Below the pieces are notes generated by a model. It did no database searches, was not told the origin of the DNA, and worked only from the letters and a program-made list of their open reading frames with translations. Below are positions 1-9,133 of a DNA stretch of 53,579 nt, piece after piece. The translations under genes were made by a program, and so were the position numbers. The DNA is from Thermoanaerobacterales bacterium UBA4877 (lineage in GTDB: Bacteria > Bacillota > Thermoanaerobacteria > Thermoanaerobacterales > UBA4877): NCBI GenBank assembly GCA_002399345.1, contig DHDL01000036.1, forward strand, positions 2,100 through 55,678, in the 5' to 3' direction. How positions within the stretch are numbered: position 1 is the stretch's first letter; each line of letters begins with the position of its first letter.

Positions 1-2
1 CT

Positions 3-1700
3 ATAAACAGGCTTTATCAAAGAAAAGAATCTTCTTTTTTAAATTCCCTTATAATAGGTGACAGGACCAATCTTGAGAGCGGTATAGAAAACGATTTCAT
101 TGATACCGGCATAATACATGCCCTGGCGATATCAGGACTTCATGTAAATATACTTCTGTCTTTTATATTTTATGTACTCAGGTTTTTGCAGATCGGCCAG
201 GGTAAGAAAAATACGATCGCCTTGGCGGCTATAGGTTTTTATACGCTTATGGTCGGCGCCATGCCATCGGTTACCCGCGCCTTTATCATGGCTGCGGTCA
301 TACTTATAGGGAAAACATACGATGAAGAGACAGATACTCTCTCTTCCATTGCGCTAGCGGCGCTTATCATACTTTTTATAAACCCGCTTCAGTTATATGA
401 TATAGGGTTTCAGCTGTCCTTCGGCGCAACACTTTCCATAATTCTTTTTGACAAAAAACTGTCCAATATGCTATCTTTTAAAGGCTACATAGTGGAATCT
501 GTTGCGCTCACTTTGTCTGCTGAGTTAGGTGTACTGCCCATATCCATATACTATTTTTATAGACTGCCGGTATATTCACTATTGGCTAACCTAGCTGTTG
601 TCCCTATGATTCCCTTGATATTTATATTGGGAATAATAAGCATTATAATAGGGAGTATTTTTGTGCCGATTTCTTATATCTTTACATTGATAAATACAGT
701 GATCATAAGACTGGCTGTCACCATTACGGGCGGTATATCGTCTCTGCCAGCCTCAAATTTGATTATCCAGCGGCCTTATTTTTTCGTGATAGTATGTTAT
801 TATCTGATGGTATTTATATCCATTGGTTTATTTGATGTATCACATAAAAAAATTATAATACCTGCACTGGCGGCTATCATACTTTTCGGTGTATTCTATC
901 AGCCTGTATATAAGGATGCACTCATTACTTTTATAGATGTGGGCCAGGGGGACTCCAGCCTTATATGTGCAGGCACATCTAAGATGCTCATTGACGGCGG
1001 CGGTTCGGTGAAAACAAAGTATTCGGATTTTGATGTGGGGGAGGACGTCCTTGTCCCCTATCTTCTGGCTAATCACATGCGGAATATAGACGTTGTTTTT
1101 GTATCCCACGAGGACAATGACCACATGGGAGGTATAATTGCACTGCTGGAAAATATAAGGGTGGGTCGTATATTCCTGGGTGAAAGGCCGGAGGACAATC
1201 CTCTGTTTGACAAGCTTGAGAGGATAGCGTCAAGTAAAAATATCCCTATAACCTATCTGAATCGCGGGGATAAGCTGAGCATAGGAAAGGTACAAATACA
1301 CGTACTCAATCCTTCTCACGACAAAATAGATGTAAACAACGACTCTCTTGTCTTTAATTTAACATATGGCAGGGCGGACATACTTTATACGGGGGATATT
1401 GAGATGGAGGGGGAGGATGGTATACTTAAAAGCGGACTGGATATAGATACGGATATACTAAAGGTGGCGCATCACGGTAGCTCCACCTCGTCTACCGCTG
1501 CTTTTCTCAATAAGGCAAACCCAAATATATCGGTTATATCCGTGGGCAAAAATAACTATGGCCATCCTAATAGCGGAGTGCTGACCAGATTATCCGGTTA
1601 TTCAAAGATATACAGGACAGACGAAGACGGAGCTGTTATAATAAATACTGACGGAAAGTACATTAGTGTGAAAAGATGGAGTGAGCAAAATGGATTATAA
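3..1700 (+). CDS. comEC: ComEC/Rec2 DNA uptake channel, 5' end outside the window
   Basis: Polytopic membrane channel that carries single-stranded DNA into the cytosol during natural competence. The frame is open from base 3, so the gene begins upstream; the usual N-terminal OB-like domain is missing from view. The visible part starts in the competence domain with the hallmark GIIHALAISGLHV near codon 45, followed by several hydrophobic helices. From about codon 295 a metallo-beta-lactamase-like domain follows: ITFIDVGQGDS, VSHEDNDHMGG, ILYTGDIE and KVAHHGSSTSS, with the metal-ligand His and Asp residues intact. The stop overlaps the start region of holA. This is the normal comEC-holA order of Firmicutes. 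The family is certain; in a clostridium actual transformability is unknown. Confidence 0.95.
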   Translation: MNRLYQRKESSFLNSLIIGDRTNLESGIENDFIDTGIIHALAISGLHVNILLSFIFYVLRFLQIGQGKKNTIALAAIGFYTLMVGAMPSVTRAFIMAAVILIGKTYDEETDTLSSIALAALIILFINPLQLYDIGFQLSFGATLSIILFDKKLSNMLSFKGYIVESVALTLSAELGVLPISIYYFYRLPVYSLLANLAVVPMIPLIFILGIISIIIGSIFVPISYIFTLINTVIIRLAVTITGGISSLPASNLIIQRPYFFVIVCYYLMVFISIGLFDVSHKKIIIPALAAIILFGVFYQPVYKDALITFIDVGQGDSSLICAGTSKMLIDGGGSVKTKYSDFDVGEDVLVPYLLANHMRNIDVVFVSHEDNDHMGGIIALLENIRVGRIFLGERPEDNPLFDKLERIASSKNIPITYLNRGDKLSIGKVQIHVLNPSHDKIDVNNDSLVFNLTYGRADILYTGDIEMEGEDGILKSGLDIDTDILKVAHHGSSTSSTAAFLNKANPNISVISVGKNNYGHPNSGVLTRLSGYSKIYRTDEDGAVIINTDGKYISVKRWSEQNGL

Positions 1701-2649
1701 GCAGTTTTTAAAAACAGAAATCAACGATTTAAAGACTGTGTACATATTTAATGGACCCAATGATTTTATGAAGGAATATGTCATAAGGATGATTAATAAA
1801 AGGTATGTAAGGATTGCAAAAACGATTAATTACCATACAATTACCGCAGATACAGAAGGCATAGAAGATAGCTTTATTACACCGCCCATGATGGACGAGA
1901 AAAAAATTATCGTTGTGGAACAGGAGGCCGTTGCGTCAAAGGGAAAATTTATAACAGGCCTTCTTGATAATATTATAGATACAAATTGCGTAGTTATAAA
2001 ATTGAACGATATAAAAAAATATAAGTCCTTAAACAATAAATTTAAAAGATCGGATAACATCGTTCGTTTTGATATGCTTAAGGAAGATAAATTAATTCAT
2101 TGGATATCGGGATGTTTCAGGTATTACGGGAAGAAAGCGGACAGCGCTACGGTAAATTATCTTTCGACTCTGTCAGGCGATTTATATTATCTTTCCAATG
2201 AAATCCAAAAGATTATTTCCTATGCATTTGACAAAGACAGCATAAGGTATGCTGATGTAAAAGACATATTACCCATAAAGTTAGAAGACAGGATTTTTGA
2301 TATGGTTGATTCCATTGGCAGCGGCGACAGGTCCAGAGCGCTCAAACTATACAGGGACATGACGCTTTTGGGATACGGTTTTTATTATATAAACGGGATG
2401 ATAGTCAGACAGTATAGACTTCTTTTTCAGATAAGGTCTCTAATGGATGAAGATTCATCCAATTCTGTCATAAAAGAAAAAACAGGGCTTAGGGACTTTG
2501 CCGTAAAAAAGATGTATAAGCAGGCAGAAAAATACGAACTTAAGGATTTAAAACTCCAGCTGGAAAGGTGTCTCAAGATGGATTTGAATGTTAAAACAGG
2601 TGTGCTTGACGAGCAGTTTGCATTAGAAAAGTTTATTGCGCAGGCATAA
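1690..2649 (+). CDS. holA: DNA polymerase III subunit delta
   Basis: Clamp-loader delta subunit, which opens the beta sliding clamp during replication. The protein has about 319 residues, normal for HolA. It begins with the characteristic YKQFLKTEI and VYIFNGPNDF (degenerate P-loop region of the delta fold), and the C-terminal collar-type helices include LEDRIFDMVDSIGSGD, typical of delta. The ATG at 1690 is chosen because GGAG lies eight bases upstream; a GTG at 1681 would add three residues but sits on that GGAG. The gene overlaps the end of comEC and is probably co-transcribed with it. It is followed by a hairpin serving the convergent rpsT. Confidence 0.92.
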   Translation: MDYKQFLKTEINDLKTVYIFNGPNDFMKEYVIRMINKRYVRIAKTINYHTITADTEGIEDSFITPPMMDEKKIIVVEQEAVASKGKFITGLLDNIIDTNCVVIKLNDIKKYKSLNNKFKRSDNIVRFDMLKEDKLIHWISGCFRYYGKKADSATVNYLSTLSGDLYYLSNEIQKIISYAFDKDSIRYADVKDILPIKLEDRIFDMVDSIGSGDRSRALKLYRDMTLLGYGFYYINGMIVRQYRLLFQIRSLMDEDSSNSVIKEKTGLRDFAVKKMYKQAEKYELKDLKLQLERCLKMDLNVKTGVLDEQFALEKFIAQA

Positions 2650-2650
2650 T

Positions 2651-2672
2651 AAAAGCGTACATGCGTACGCTT
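2651..2672 (-). terminator. rpsT transcription terminator
   Basis: The sequence aagcgtac-atgc-gtacgctt is a perfect 8-bp stem. On the minus strand it is followed by TTTTATTAT, so it ends rpsT transcription a few bases past its stop. On the plus strand there is no T-run, so holA termination here would be inefficient. Confidence 0.7.
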
Positions 2673-2675
2673 ATA

Positions 2676-2963
2676 CTATGCTTCTTTTTCTGTGGGATTT
2701 TGCTTAGCTTTGTTAAGACGTATTGTCAGCCTGGATACCTCTCTGCTTGCCGTGCCGGCATGCAGTGTTCCCTTACTGCGGGCCTTATTGATATATTTTA
2801 CGGATTGTTTTAAGTTTTCTTCAGCTTTGCTAATATCACCGGTGTTTAATGAACTTTCAAATTCCTTTTCCCAGTGCTTAATGACAGACTTTCTTTCTCT
2901 GTTTCTAACCCTTCTTGTTTCAGCTATCTCAATACGTTTTTTTGCTGATTTTATGTTTGCCAA
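2676..2963 (-). CDS. rpsT: 30S ribosomal protein S20
   Basis: Small basic protein that binds 16S rRNA early in 30S assembly. The start is the TTG at 2963: GGAGGTG lies six bases upstream, and the resulting protein begins (M)ANIKSAKKRIEIAETRR, exactly the S20 N-terminus. This gives 95 residues, against 87-92 usual. A longer reading from 2978 would add five residues ahead of the ribosome binding site and is rejected. It is the only minus-strand gene in the first 40 kb, convergent with holA, as is common in Clostridia. It has its own promoter and terminator. Confidence 0.95.
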   Translation of the reverse strand: MANIKSAKKRIEIAETRRVRNRERKSVIKHWEKEFESSLNTGDISKAEENLKQSVKYINKARSKGTLHAGTASREVSRLTIRLNKAKQNPTEKEA

Positions 2964-2990
2964 ACTTTTCACCTCCAATTAATCTATATT

Positions 2991-3019
2991 ATTTTAACAT
3001 TAAATCCTGTTAAATTCAA
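2991..3019 (-). promoter_or_regulatory. Putative sigma-A promoter of rpsT
   Basis: On the minus strand TTGAAT (3019-3014) and TAAAAT (2996-2991) are separated by 17 bases, 28 bases upstream of the rpsT TTG start. Consensus match is fair; no other candidate in the 5' leader is better. Confidence 0.5.
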
Positions 3020-3123
3020 CAATAAAGATAGTAATACGAATAAAAGGGCATAATATGCTATGACGGTGGCTTTGTGGCATAAAAATATTGAAAATGGTAA
3101 ATATAAAACCGGAGGTGATTATA

Positions 3124-3450
3124 ATGTTAGGCGCAGTGATAAGATTTATTGTATCAGCAATAGTTTTGATGCTAGTCGGGTTTATAGTACCGGGTTTTAG
3201 TGTATCCGGTTTTTGGGGTGCTCTTATCGCAGCTTTGGTTATAGCAGGTTTAGGATATGTGGTGGAGCTTATATTCGGCAAGAGGATATCTCCACATGGA
3301 AGGGGAATTGTTGGATTTGTCGTATCAGCTGTGGTTATATACATTGCACAGTTTATAGCCCCTACAATGCACACTAATATCTGGGGGGCTCTTATTGCAG
3401 CTTTTGTAATAGGTATAATAGACGCTTTTGTACCGACAGAATTGAGGTAG
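3124..3450 (+). CDS. YvlD-like membrane protein (phage holin superfamily IV)
   Basis: Small integral membrane protein of 108 residues with four hydrophobic segments in two similar halves. Each half carries a GFxGALIAAxVIxG-like helix, WGALIAALVIAG near residue 31 and WGALIAAFVIGI near residue 88. This is the pattern of the mycobacterial-type four-TM phage holin family, to which B. subtilis YvlD belongs. The cellular role is not established. The ATG at 3124 follows GGAGGTGAT by three to four bases; a longer reading from 3088 lacks a ribosome binding site. It lies directly upstream of gpr with only a few bases between, so the two are probably one transcript. Confidence 0.75.
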   Translation: MLGAVIRFIVSAIVLMLVGFIVPGFSVSGFWGALIAALVIAGLGYVVELIFGKRISPHGRGIVGFVVSAVVIYIAQFIAPTMHTNIWGALIAAFVIGIIDAFVPTELR

Positions 3451-3459
3451 GTGATTGAT

Positions 3460-4410
3460 ATGATTTCAGTTCGTACTGACCTTGCCATTGAGGCGAGAGA
3501 GCTTTATAAAGAAGGCTCGGGACGTGAGGTTCCCGGAGTAGAAGTGGAGGAAGTAAATGCCGGCGATGCTACGGTAAGCCGTGTCCATGTTTTTAATGAA
3601 ATAGGCTCCAAGAGCATGGGAAAGCCGATCGGTCATTATATAACCATAGAGGCGCCCGGGCTTATGGATAATGAACCTAAATACAATGAAGGAGTATCCA
3701 AACTGCTAACTGTAGAGCTTAAGAATTTGCTTCAGTTAAATGATAATAGCTTGGTTCTCATAGTGGGCCTGGGTAACTGGAATGTGACGGCGGACTCGCT
3801 GGGGCCTAAAGTAGTTGACAGGGTACAAGTGACAAGGCAGATATTTCAATATGCGCCGAATGAAATAGATAAAGGATACAGGCCGGTATGCGCAATAGCT
3901 CCGGGAGTATTGGGAATTACCGGTATAGAAACAACCGATATAATACGGGGAATAGTAGACAGGACAAAACCTGATGTAGTTATTGCTATAGATGCTCTGG
4001 CCTCTAGAAGGCTTACGAGGGTAAACACCACCATTCAGGTTTCAGATACGGGTATCAATCCCGGCTCCGGCCTAGGTAATTACAGGACACCTTTAAATAA
4101 ACAAACCCTGGGTATTCCGGTGCTTGCCATAGGACTTCCCACGGTGGTGGACGCTGCTACAGTAGCCCGGGATGCTATACAAATGCTTATTGATTCCATG
4201 AAGAAACAGGGTGGAAATCCTAATGAATATCAGTTTATGGATGATTTGAGCGAGGGACAGAAATACAATATGATAAGAGAGGTCCTGACTCCCTTTGAGG
4301 CAAATCTGGTGGTGACTCCCAAAGAGGCTGATGAGCTGATAGACAGCATATCCGGCATAATATCCGATGGATTGGATCGTGCTATTCATCCGGCTTTGAC
4401 AAATATATAG
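3460..4410 (+). CDS. gpr: Germination protease GPR
   Basis: Spore-specific aspartate-type endopeptidase (family A25) that degrades small acid-soluble spore proteins at germination. It is made as a zymogen in the forespore. The N-terminal ISVRTDLAIEARELYKEG, the propeptide region EVPGVEVEE, and the two acidic motifs TADSLGPKVVDRV and VIAIDALASRR (holding the two catalytic Asp) are all visible. Length 316 residues, slightly under the B. subtilis protein. The ATG at 3460 matches the family N-terminus; a GTG at 3451 lies within the AGGTGAT that should act as ribosome binding site. Its presence is strong evidence for endospore formation. Confidence 0.95.
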   Translation: MISVRTDLAIEARELYKEGSGREVPGVEVEEVNAGDATVSRVHVFNEIGSKSMGKPIGHYITIEAPGLMDNEPKYNEGVSKLLTVELKNLLQLNDNSLVLIVGLGNWNVTADSLGPKVVDRVQVTRQIFQYAPNEIDKGYRPVCAIAPGVLGITGIETTDIIRGIVDRTKPDVVIAIDALASRRLTRVNTTIQVSDTGINPGSGLGNYRTPLNKQTLGIPVLAIGLPTVVDAATVARDAIQMLIDSMKKQGGNPNEYQFMDDLSEGQKYNMIREVLTPFEANLVVTPKEADELIDSISGIISDGLDRAIHPALTNI

Positions 4411-4420
4411 AATAATAGAG

Positions 4421-4461
4421 CCCTCTTTTGAATATATCTTTTTTAAGATTGCAAAAGAGGG
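4421..4461 (+). promoter_or_regulatory. Inverted repeat that can mask the spoIIP ribosome binding site
   Basis: CCCTCTTTTG (4421-4430) and CAAAAGAGGG (4452-4461) form a perfect 10-bp stem around a 21-base loop. The 3' arm contains AGAGGG, the only good Shine-Dalgarno element for the TTG start of spoIIP at 4470. There is no T-run after the stem, so a simple gpr terminator is less likely than a translational control hairpin. Confidence 0.5.
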
Positions 4462-4469
4462 TGTTTAAT

Positions 4470-5642
4470 TTGTCTAAGGTACATTTTATAAAATTTTCGA
4501 CTATCATGTACTGTCTCGGCATAGGCATAATCATATTGTGCATAGCAATCGGAAGCATGTTGTTTTTTACAGACAAACCGGCTGCTGATGAAGCCGTTAC
4601 AGCGGACAGTACCGATAGCCGGAAAGAATTATTTTCCGATGATATGCTTAAGTATTTTATTAATGCCGCTTCTCCTACCATAGAGGTTTTATATAAAGAG
4701 TGCGGACTGCTTCCCGAATATGATATGAAGACTTCGCTGGTGAGATATGTAGCGGATATTGATCTTAATGAGCCGCTGTCCATATTAAAAAACCAGCTGC
4801 CTATGTTAGGCATGGTAGATGTAAAAAATGCATCTTCAGCGGCGGGGACAGAGAAGCAACCTGCACCTATAAAACAGCCGGACAAACCCAAGCCGGAGGC
4901 AGATAAGGCGGCTAATGATGATAATAAAAAAAAGATCAATGAGATTAACGTGGATTCCGATAAGCCCCTTGTCCTTATATATCATACTCATACAAGGGAG
5001 GCATATATTTCTAAATATAAGGTCGATGATGTGGACAGGACCTTAGATCCTCAAAATAATATGGTGAGAGTAGGCGAAGGGTTGAAAAAGCACCTGGAGA
5101 ATCAGGGTATATCGGTTATTCACGATGAGACTGTTTATGATGTGCCATATGAAAACTCTTATGGACGGTCTAAGATGGGTATTAAAAAGGTTTTGCAGAA
5201 ATATCCGACTATAAAGTATGCATTTGATGTACATAGGGATGCCTTTGCTGAGGTAATTAACAAGAATACGACCCAGGTACCCGATCCCGACAAACTTCCA
5301 AACAAATCCTTCAGGCGGAAGTATGTGATGAACTGCAATGGTGAAAGAGTGGCGAAGGTCATGTGGGTTGTGGGTACAAGAAGGACGGCAGGGCAGAAGG
5401 AAGACTGGCATGAGAATTTGGCCTTTGCACAGAACCTGCATAAAACATTAAATCAAGCGGCGCAGGGCATGAGTTTAAATGTGGAGACCAAACCCTATGG
5501 CAGCTATAATCAGAATTTATTGCCCAACTCTACTCTTATTGAGATTGGGAGCAATCATAATACATTGAATGAAGCGTTAAACAGCACAAAATATGTTGCC
5601 GATACGATTGCAAAGGTTATAAAGGAGAACGAAAAGAGGTAG
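4470..5642 (+). CDS. spoIIP: Stage II sporulation protein P
   Basis: Peptidoglycan amidase and endopeptidase of the SpoIIDMP machine that thins septal wall during engulfment. One N-terminal membrane anchor (about residues 8-30, CLGIGIIILCIAIG) is followed by a Lys/Pro-rich linker (PIKQPDKPKPEADKA). The SpoIIP catalytic domain carries LVLIYHTHTREAY (metal-binding His, Glu), FDVHRDA and TLIEIGSNHNTL. About 390 residues with the TTG at 4470, which sits eight bases after AGAGGG; an upstream TTG at 4428 would start inside the inverted repeat. It follows gpr, as in many Clostridia; the Bacillus gpr-spoIIP pair is the same. Confidence 0.93.
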   Translation: MSKVHFIKFSTIMYCLGIGIIILCIAIGSMLFFTDKPAADEAVTADSTDSRKELFSDDMLKYFINAASPTIEVLYKECGLLPEYDMKTSLVRYVADIDLNEPLSILKNQLPMLGMVDVKNASSAAGTEKQPAPIKQPDKPKPEADKAANDDNKKKINEINVDSDKPLVLIYHTHTREAYISKYKVDDVDRTLDPQNNMVRVGEGLKKHLENQGISVIHDETVYDVPYENSYGRSKMGIKKVLQKYPTIKYAFDVHRDAFAEVINKNTTQVPDPDKLPNKSFRRKYVMNCNGERVAKVMWVVGTRRTAGQKEDWHENLAFAQNLHKTLNQAAQGMSLNVETKPYGSYNQNLLPNSTLIEIGSNHNTLNEALNSTKYVADTIAKVIKENEKR

Positions 5643-5648
5643 CAAAAC

Positions 5649-5879
5649 ATGAGCAGGGTAGAGGAAAACAGGAAACACAAAGGTTTTATTAAGAGGAGAG
5701 TTTGTTTTGCTTTGACGGTATTTTTGCTCATGACGGTCGGCCTGGTGACCGTAGATTATCTATTTTATAAAAACGTTGAGGGCATGAGAACGGTAAGTAT
5801 TTTTAATATATTAGTCCATGACGATTATTTTAAGTTTGTACTGTTTGGCAAAGAACTCGTAAGTATTCCCATCAGATAG
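5649..5879 (+). CDS. Small single-pass membrane protein of unknown function
   Basis: A 76-residue basic protein with an N-terminal charged stretch (RKHKGFIKRR), one transmembrane helix (about residues 19-38) and a short extracytoplasmic tail ending in FGKELVSIPIR. It begins seven bases after the spoIIP stop and is closed by a terminator, so it probably belongs to the spoIIP transcript. Small proteins of this shape occur downstream of spoIIP in other Clostridia, but I know no assigned function. A sporulation role is inference from position only. Confidence 0.65.
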   Translation: MSRVEENRKHKGFIKRRVCFALTVFLLMTVGLVTVDYLFYKNVEGMRTVSIFNILVHDDYFKFVLFGKELVSIPIR

Positions 5880-5893
5880 ATTATAAATATGCA

Positions 5894-5926
5894 GGGCATG
5901 GTATTTATTTTAAGCCATGCCTTTTA
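5894..5926 (+). terminator. Terminator of the gpr-spoIIP transcript
   Basis: GGCATGG and CCATGCC form a 7-bp stem around a 13-base loop, followed by TTTTAAATTT. It lies just after the small gene downstream of spoIIP. Confidence 0.75.
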
Positions 5927-5938
5927 AATTTCATATGG

Positions 5939-5968
5939 TTGGGTAGTAAAAAATATTTATGATATAAT
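5939..5968 (+). promoter_or_regulatory. Putative sigma-A promoter of lepA
   Basis: TTGGGT (5939-5944) and TATAAT (5963-5968) with an 18-base spacer, about 130 bases before the lepA start. The -10 is perfect and the -35 is partial. Confidence 0.5.
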
Positions 5969-6101
5969 TATATCTATAGCAAACAGTATATAATTGTTAT
6001 TTAGCATTAATTTATATAAATTTTGTACCGGCTGTCTGGAAGTTAGCACAGATATGATAAGAAGGTCTGACTTTTTCAATTCAAAAATAAGGGGAAATAA
6101 T

Positions 6102-7913
6102 ATGATATCGGAAAGACAAAAACATATAAGAAATTTTTGCATTATAGCTCATATTGACCATGGTAAATCTACATTGGCTGACAGGTTGATAGAAAAAACC
6201 GGGGTACTTACCGAAAGAGAAATGCAAAATCAGGTGCTGGATAATATGGATCTGGAAAGGGAGAGAGGGATAACCATAAAGCTACAGCCTGCCAGATTAG
6301 TGTATAAGGCACACGACGGGCAGGAATATATATTAAACCTGATTGATACCCCCGGCCATGTGGATTTTACCTATGAGGTATCCCGAAGTCTGTCGGCATG
6401 CGACGGAGCACTTCTGGTGATAGATGCCACACAGGGGATAGAGGCACAGACACTGGCAAACACCTATCTTGCCATGGAACATGACCTTAAGCTTATACCC
6501 GTCATAAACAAAATTGATCTTCCCAGTGCACAGCCCGATATGGTAAAGGGAGAGATTGAAAGCGTCCTGGGTATTGATTCTTCCGAGGCCATCCTTACGT
6601 CTGCCAAAGAGGGTATAGGAATTGAAGATGTTCTTGAGTCCATTGTGAAGAGGATACCATATCCTGAAGGTGATGAAGAAGGCCCGCTTAAGTCTCTTAT
6701 ATTTGATTCCTTCTATGACAACTACAAGGGCGCGATTGCTATTGTCAGGGTTAAGGAAGGAAGCGTGAAAGTAGGCTCCAGGATAAGGATGATGTCTACC
6801 GGCCTGGTCTCCGAGGTTACCGAGCTCGGTCTATTTCGGCCTAAGCCCGTACCTTGTGATGAGCTTGAGGCCGGTGATGTCGGGTATATAGCCGCGAGCA
6901 TGAAGGATGTTTCGGATACAAGGGTGGGGGATACGATCACTGATGATGAGAATCCTGCTGCGCAGCCGCTTCCGGGTTTTAAGCGGATACCTCCTATGGT
7001 ATTTTCCAGTATATATCCATATGACAGCAGTAATTACGAGGAACTTAAGATTGCATTGGAGAAGCTGCAGCTCAATGACGCATCACTGACATTCGAGCCG
7101 GATAATTCCATAGCCTTGGGTTTCGGTTTTAGATGCGGGTTTCTGGGACTTCTGCATATGGATATTGTCCAGGAGAGACTGGAAAGGGAATATAACCTTG
7201 ATGTTATTACGACAGCACCAACTGTTGTTTATCGTATAACCAAGACAGATGGAGAGGTAGTATATCTGGACAATCCCACTAATTTCCCTGACCCAACTGA
7301 GATTGAAAAGACAGAGGAGCCTATTGCCGACTCCAATGTCATGCTGCCTAAGGATTTTATAGGGCCGATCATGGAACTGTGTGAGGAGCGCAGAGGGGTA
7401 TACAAAGGAATGCAGTATCTTGATACAAACAGGGTGATACTGGAATATGAGCTGCCGCTAAATGAAATAATATATGATTTCTTTGATGCTATGAAGTCCC
7501 GGTCAAGGGGATATGCTTCATTGGATTATGAGCTTAAGGGTTATAAAGATTCGTCGCTTACAAAACTTGATATTCTGGTTAATGGTGAGATGGTGGATGC
7601 CCTCTCAATAATTGTGCACAAGGACAAGGCATATGAAAGAGCCAGGAAGATAGCTTTGAGGCTTAAAGAGTCCATTCCCAGGCAGCTTTTTGAGATACCT
7701 ATACAAGCTACGGTGGGTTCTAAGATTATAGCACGGGAAACCGTGAAGGCATTGCGCAAGGATGTGCTTTCCAAATGCTACGGCGGGGATATTACCAGGA
7801 AGAAGAAGCTTCTCGAAAAGCAGAAGCAAGGTAAGAAGCGCATGAGAAAAGTAGGAGAGGTTGAGATACCCCAGGAGGCATTTATGTCGGTACTTAAGCT
7901 TGGTGATGATTAA
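6102..7913 (+). CDS. lepA: Elongation factor 4 (LepA)
   Basis: Ribosome-bound translational GTPase implicated in back-translocation and 30S biogenesis. The 603 residues are full length. G1 is [11 protein letters not shown]2 lies around RGITIKL, G3 is DTPGHVDF and G4 is NKIDLP; the EF-G-like domains and the LepA-specific C-terminus follow, with [19 protein letters not shown] near the end. The ATG at 6102 gives [21 protein letters not shown] and is preceded by a purine-rich AAGGGG. An in-frame extension to 5994 is AT-rich and not family-like. The TAA stop shares one base with the hemW ATG, which suggests translational coupling. Confidence 0.97.
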   Translation: MISERQKHIRNFCIIAHIDHGKSTLADRLIEKTGVLTEREMQNQVLDNMDLERERGITIKLQPARLVYKAHDGQEYILNLIDTPGHVDFTYEVSRSLSACDGALLVIDATQGIEAQTLANTYLAMEHDLKLIPVINKIDLPSAQPDMVKGEIESVLGIDSSEAILTSAKEGIGIEDVLESIVKRIPYPEGDEEGPLKSLIFDSFYDNYKGAIAIVRVKEGSVKVGSRIRMMSTGLVSEVTELGLFRPKPVPCDELEAGDVGYIAASMKDVSDTRVGDTITDDENPAAQPLPGFKRIPPMVFSSIYPYDSSNYEELKIALEKLQLNDASLTFEPDNSIALGFGFRCGFLGLLHMDIVQERLEREYNLDVITTAPTVVYRITKTDGEVVYLDNPTNFPDPTEIEKTEEPIADSNVMLPKDFIGPIMELCEERRGVYKGMQYLDTNRVILEYELPLNEIIYDFFDAMKSRSRGYASLDYELKGYKDSSLTKLDILVNGEMVDALSIIVHKDKAYERARKIALRLKESIPRQLFEIPIQATVGSKIIARETVKALRKDVLSKCYGGDITRKKKLLEKQKQGKKRMRKVGEVEIPQEAFMSVLKLGDD

Positions 7914-9034
7914 TGGGGCTGGGTTTATATGTGCATATTCCTTTTTGCGTAAGAAAATGCCTTTACTGTGATTTTAATTCTTATCCATCCAAGGAATATC
8001 TTATTGATGATTACATTGATGCGGTGCTTAAAGAGGCGGGCGGCTATAAAGAGACTGATATCGATACGGTGTTTATAGGGGGCGGTACACCGACGGTTTT
8101 AAGCCCGGGGCAATTTGCACGGCTGGCGTGCGGCCTGGCCGATATATTCACTCTTAAGAACGGTATAGAATTTACGTCTGAAGCAAATCCCGGAACGTTG
8201 GACAAAGAAAAAATAGCTGGCCTGCTTAAGTCCAGTGTAAACCGTCTTAGCATCGGCGCTCAGTCAATGGATAACAGACTGCTCAAAAAATTAGGCAGGA
8301 TACACAACAGTGTGGAGTTCATAGCAGACTATGAGGAGTCAAGGAGAGCCGGTTTTAATAATATAAATGTGGATTTGATGTTCGGGTTGCCTGATCAGAC
8401 GCTGAGTGATTGGCTATCCACTGTAAATGATATAGCAGAAAAAAATCCTGAACATATTTCCTGTTACGGCCTGGCCGTTGAAGATGGTACTCCTTTTAAG
8501 AAAATGCTTGATGCAGGCAAACTGTGTCTTCCCGATGAGGATACCGAACGTAAGATGTATTGGAAGGCGGCAGATATACTGCAGTCCAAGGGTTATGTTC
8601 ATTATGAGATATCCAATTTCGCAAAAAAAGGTTATGAATGTAAACACAATCTGATTTACTGGAAGGATGCCTCGTATATTGGACTAGGCGCAGGCGCTCA
8701 TTCCTACTATAAGGGATACAGATATGCCAATGAAACAATACCGGAGAAATATATAGACGCGGTCAAAAATGGAGATTCTGCTGTTACCGAACGTGAATAT
8801 ATAGACAAGAAAAATGAAATGGAGGAGTATTTTTTTACAGGGTTTAGGCTGATTGAGGGTATAGATATAAATGATTTTAAAAAACGTTTTGGGCATTCCT
8901 TATTTGACCTTTATGGTAAATCTGTAAACAAGTTATTGAGTCTCGGTCTTATCAACGTAGCGGATAATAAAATGTATCTGACTAATAAGGGAATTGATTT
9001 ATCCAATCAGGTGTTTATGGAATTTATGGATTGA
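7913..9034 (+). CDS. hemW: Radical SAM protein HemW (heme chaperone)
   Basis: Radical SAM enzyme related to coproporphyrinogen III oxidase HemN, now regarded as a heme chaperone. VHIPFCVRKCLYCDFNSYP near the N-terminus holds the CxxxCxxC iron-sulfur motif, with an extra Cys-type context typical of HemW rather than HemN. IGGGTPTVL, NRLSIGAQS and a C-terminal winged-helix-like region (TNKGIDLSNQVF) follow. 373 residues, normal. It overlaps lepA by one base and precedes hrcA, the classical Firmicutes arrangement. Two of the seven GGCCTGGCC occurrences encoding Gly-Leu-Ala are here. Confidence 0.93.
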   Translation: MGLGLYVHIPFCVRKCLYCDFNSYPSKEYLIDDYIDAVLKEAGGYKETDIDTVFIGGGTPTVLSPGQFARLACGLADIFTLKNGIEFTSEANPGTLDKEKIAGLLKSSVNRLSIGAQSMDNRLLKKLGRIHNSVEFIADYEESRRAGFNNINVDLMFGLPDQTLSDWLSTVNDIAEKNPEHISCYGLAVEDGTPFKKMLDAGKLCLPDEDTERKMYWKAADILQSKGYVHYEISNFAKKGYECKHNLIYWKDASYIGLGAGAHSYYKGYRYANETIPEKYIDAVKNGDSAVTEREYIDKKNEMEEYFFTGFRLIEGIDINDFKKRFGHSLFDLYGKSVNKLLSLGLINVADNKMYLTNKGIDLSNQVFMEFMD

Positions 9035-9051
9035 TATCATGTTTTATGGTA

Positions 9052-9086
9052 TTGACAATTTCAGTATGTAGTGATAATCTTATAAT
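9052..9086 (+). promoter_or_regulatory. Promoter of the hrcA heat-shock operon
   Basis: TTGACA at 9052-9057 is a perfect -35. The -10 is ambiguous: TAATCT (9075-9080) has the ideal 17-base spacing, while the perfect TATAAT (9081-9086) is 23 bases away. Either start would put the CIRCE element into the first bases of the transcript. Confidence 0.6.
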
Positions 9087-9092
9087 CGTAAA

Positions 9093-9119
9093 TTAGCACT
9101 CCCCTAATATGAGTGCTAA
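9093..9119 (+). promoter_or_regulatory. CIRCE operator (HrcA binding site)
   Basis: TTAGCACTC-N9-GAGTGCTAA is a perfect match to the CIRCE consensus. It lies between the promoter and the hrcA start, so HrcA should autoregulate hrcA-grpE-dnaK-dnaJ and release the operon on heat shock when GroE is titrated. Confidence 0.97.
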
Positions 9120-9133
9120 CAGAGGTGAGGTTA

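Noticed and set aside
3000..3488. Minus-strand open frame opposite the YvlD-like gene
   Set aside because: Repetitive Ile/Thr composition is the complement of the hydrophobic repeats of the real gene.
5994..6101. N-terminal extension of lepA
   Set aside because: AT-rich, not family-like, and the ATG at 6102 has its own ribosome binding site.
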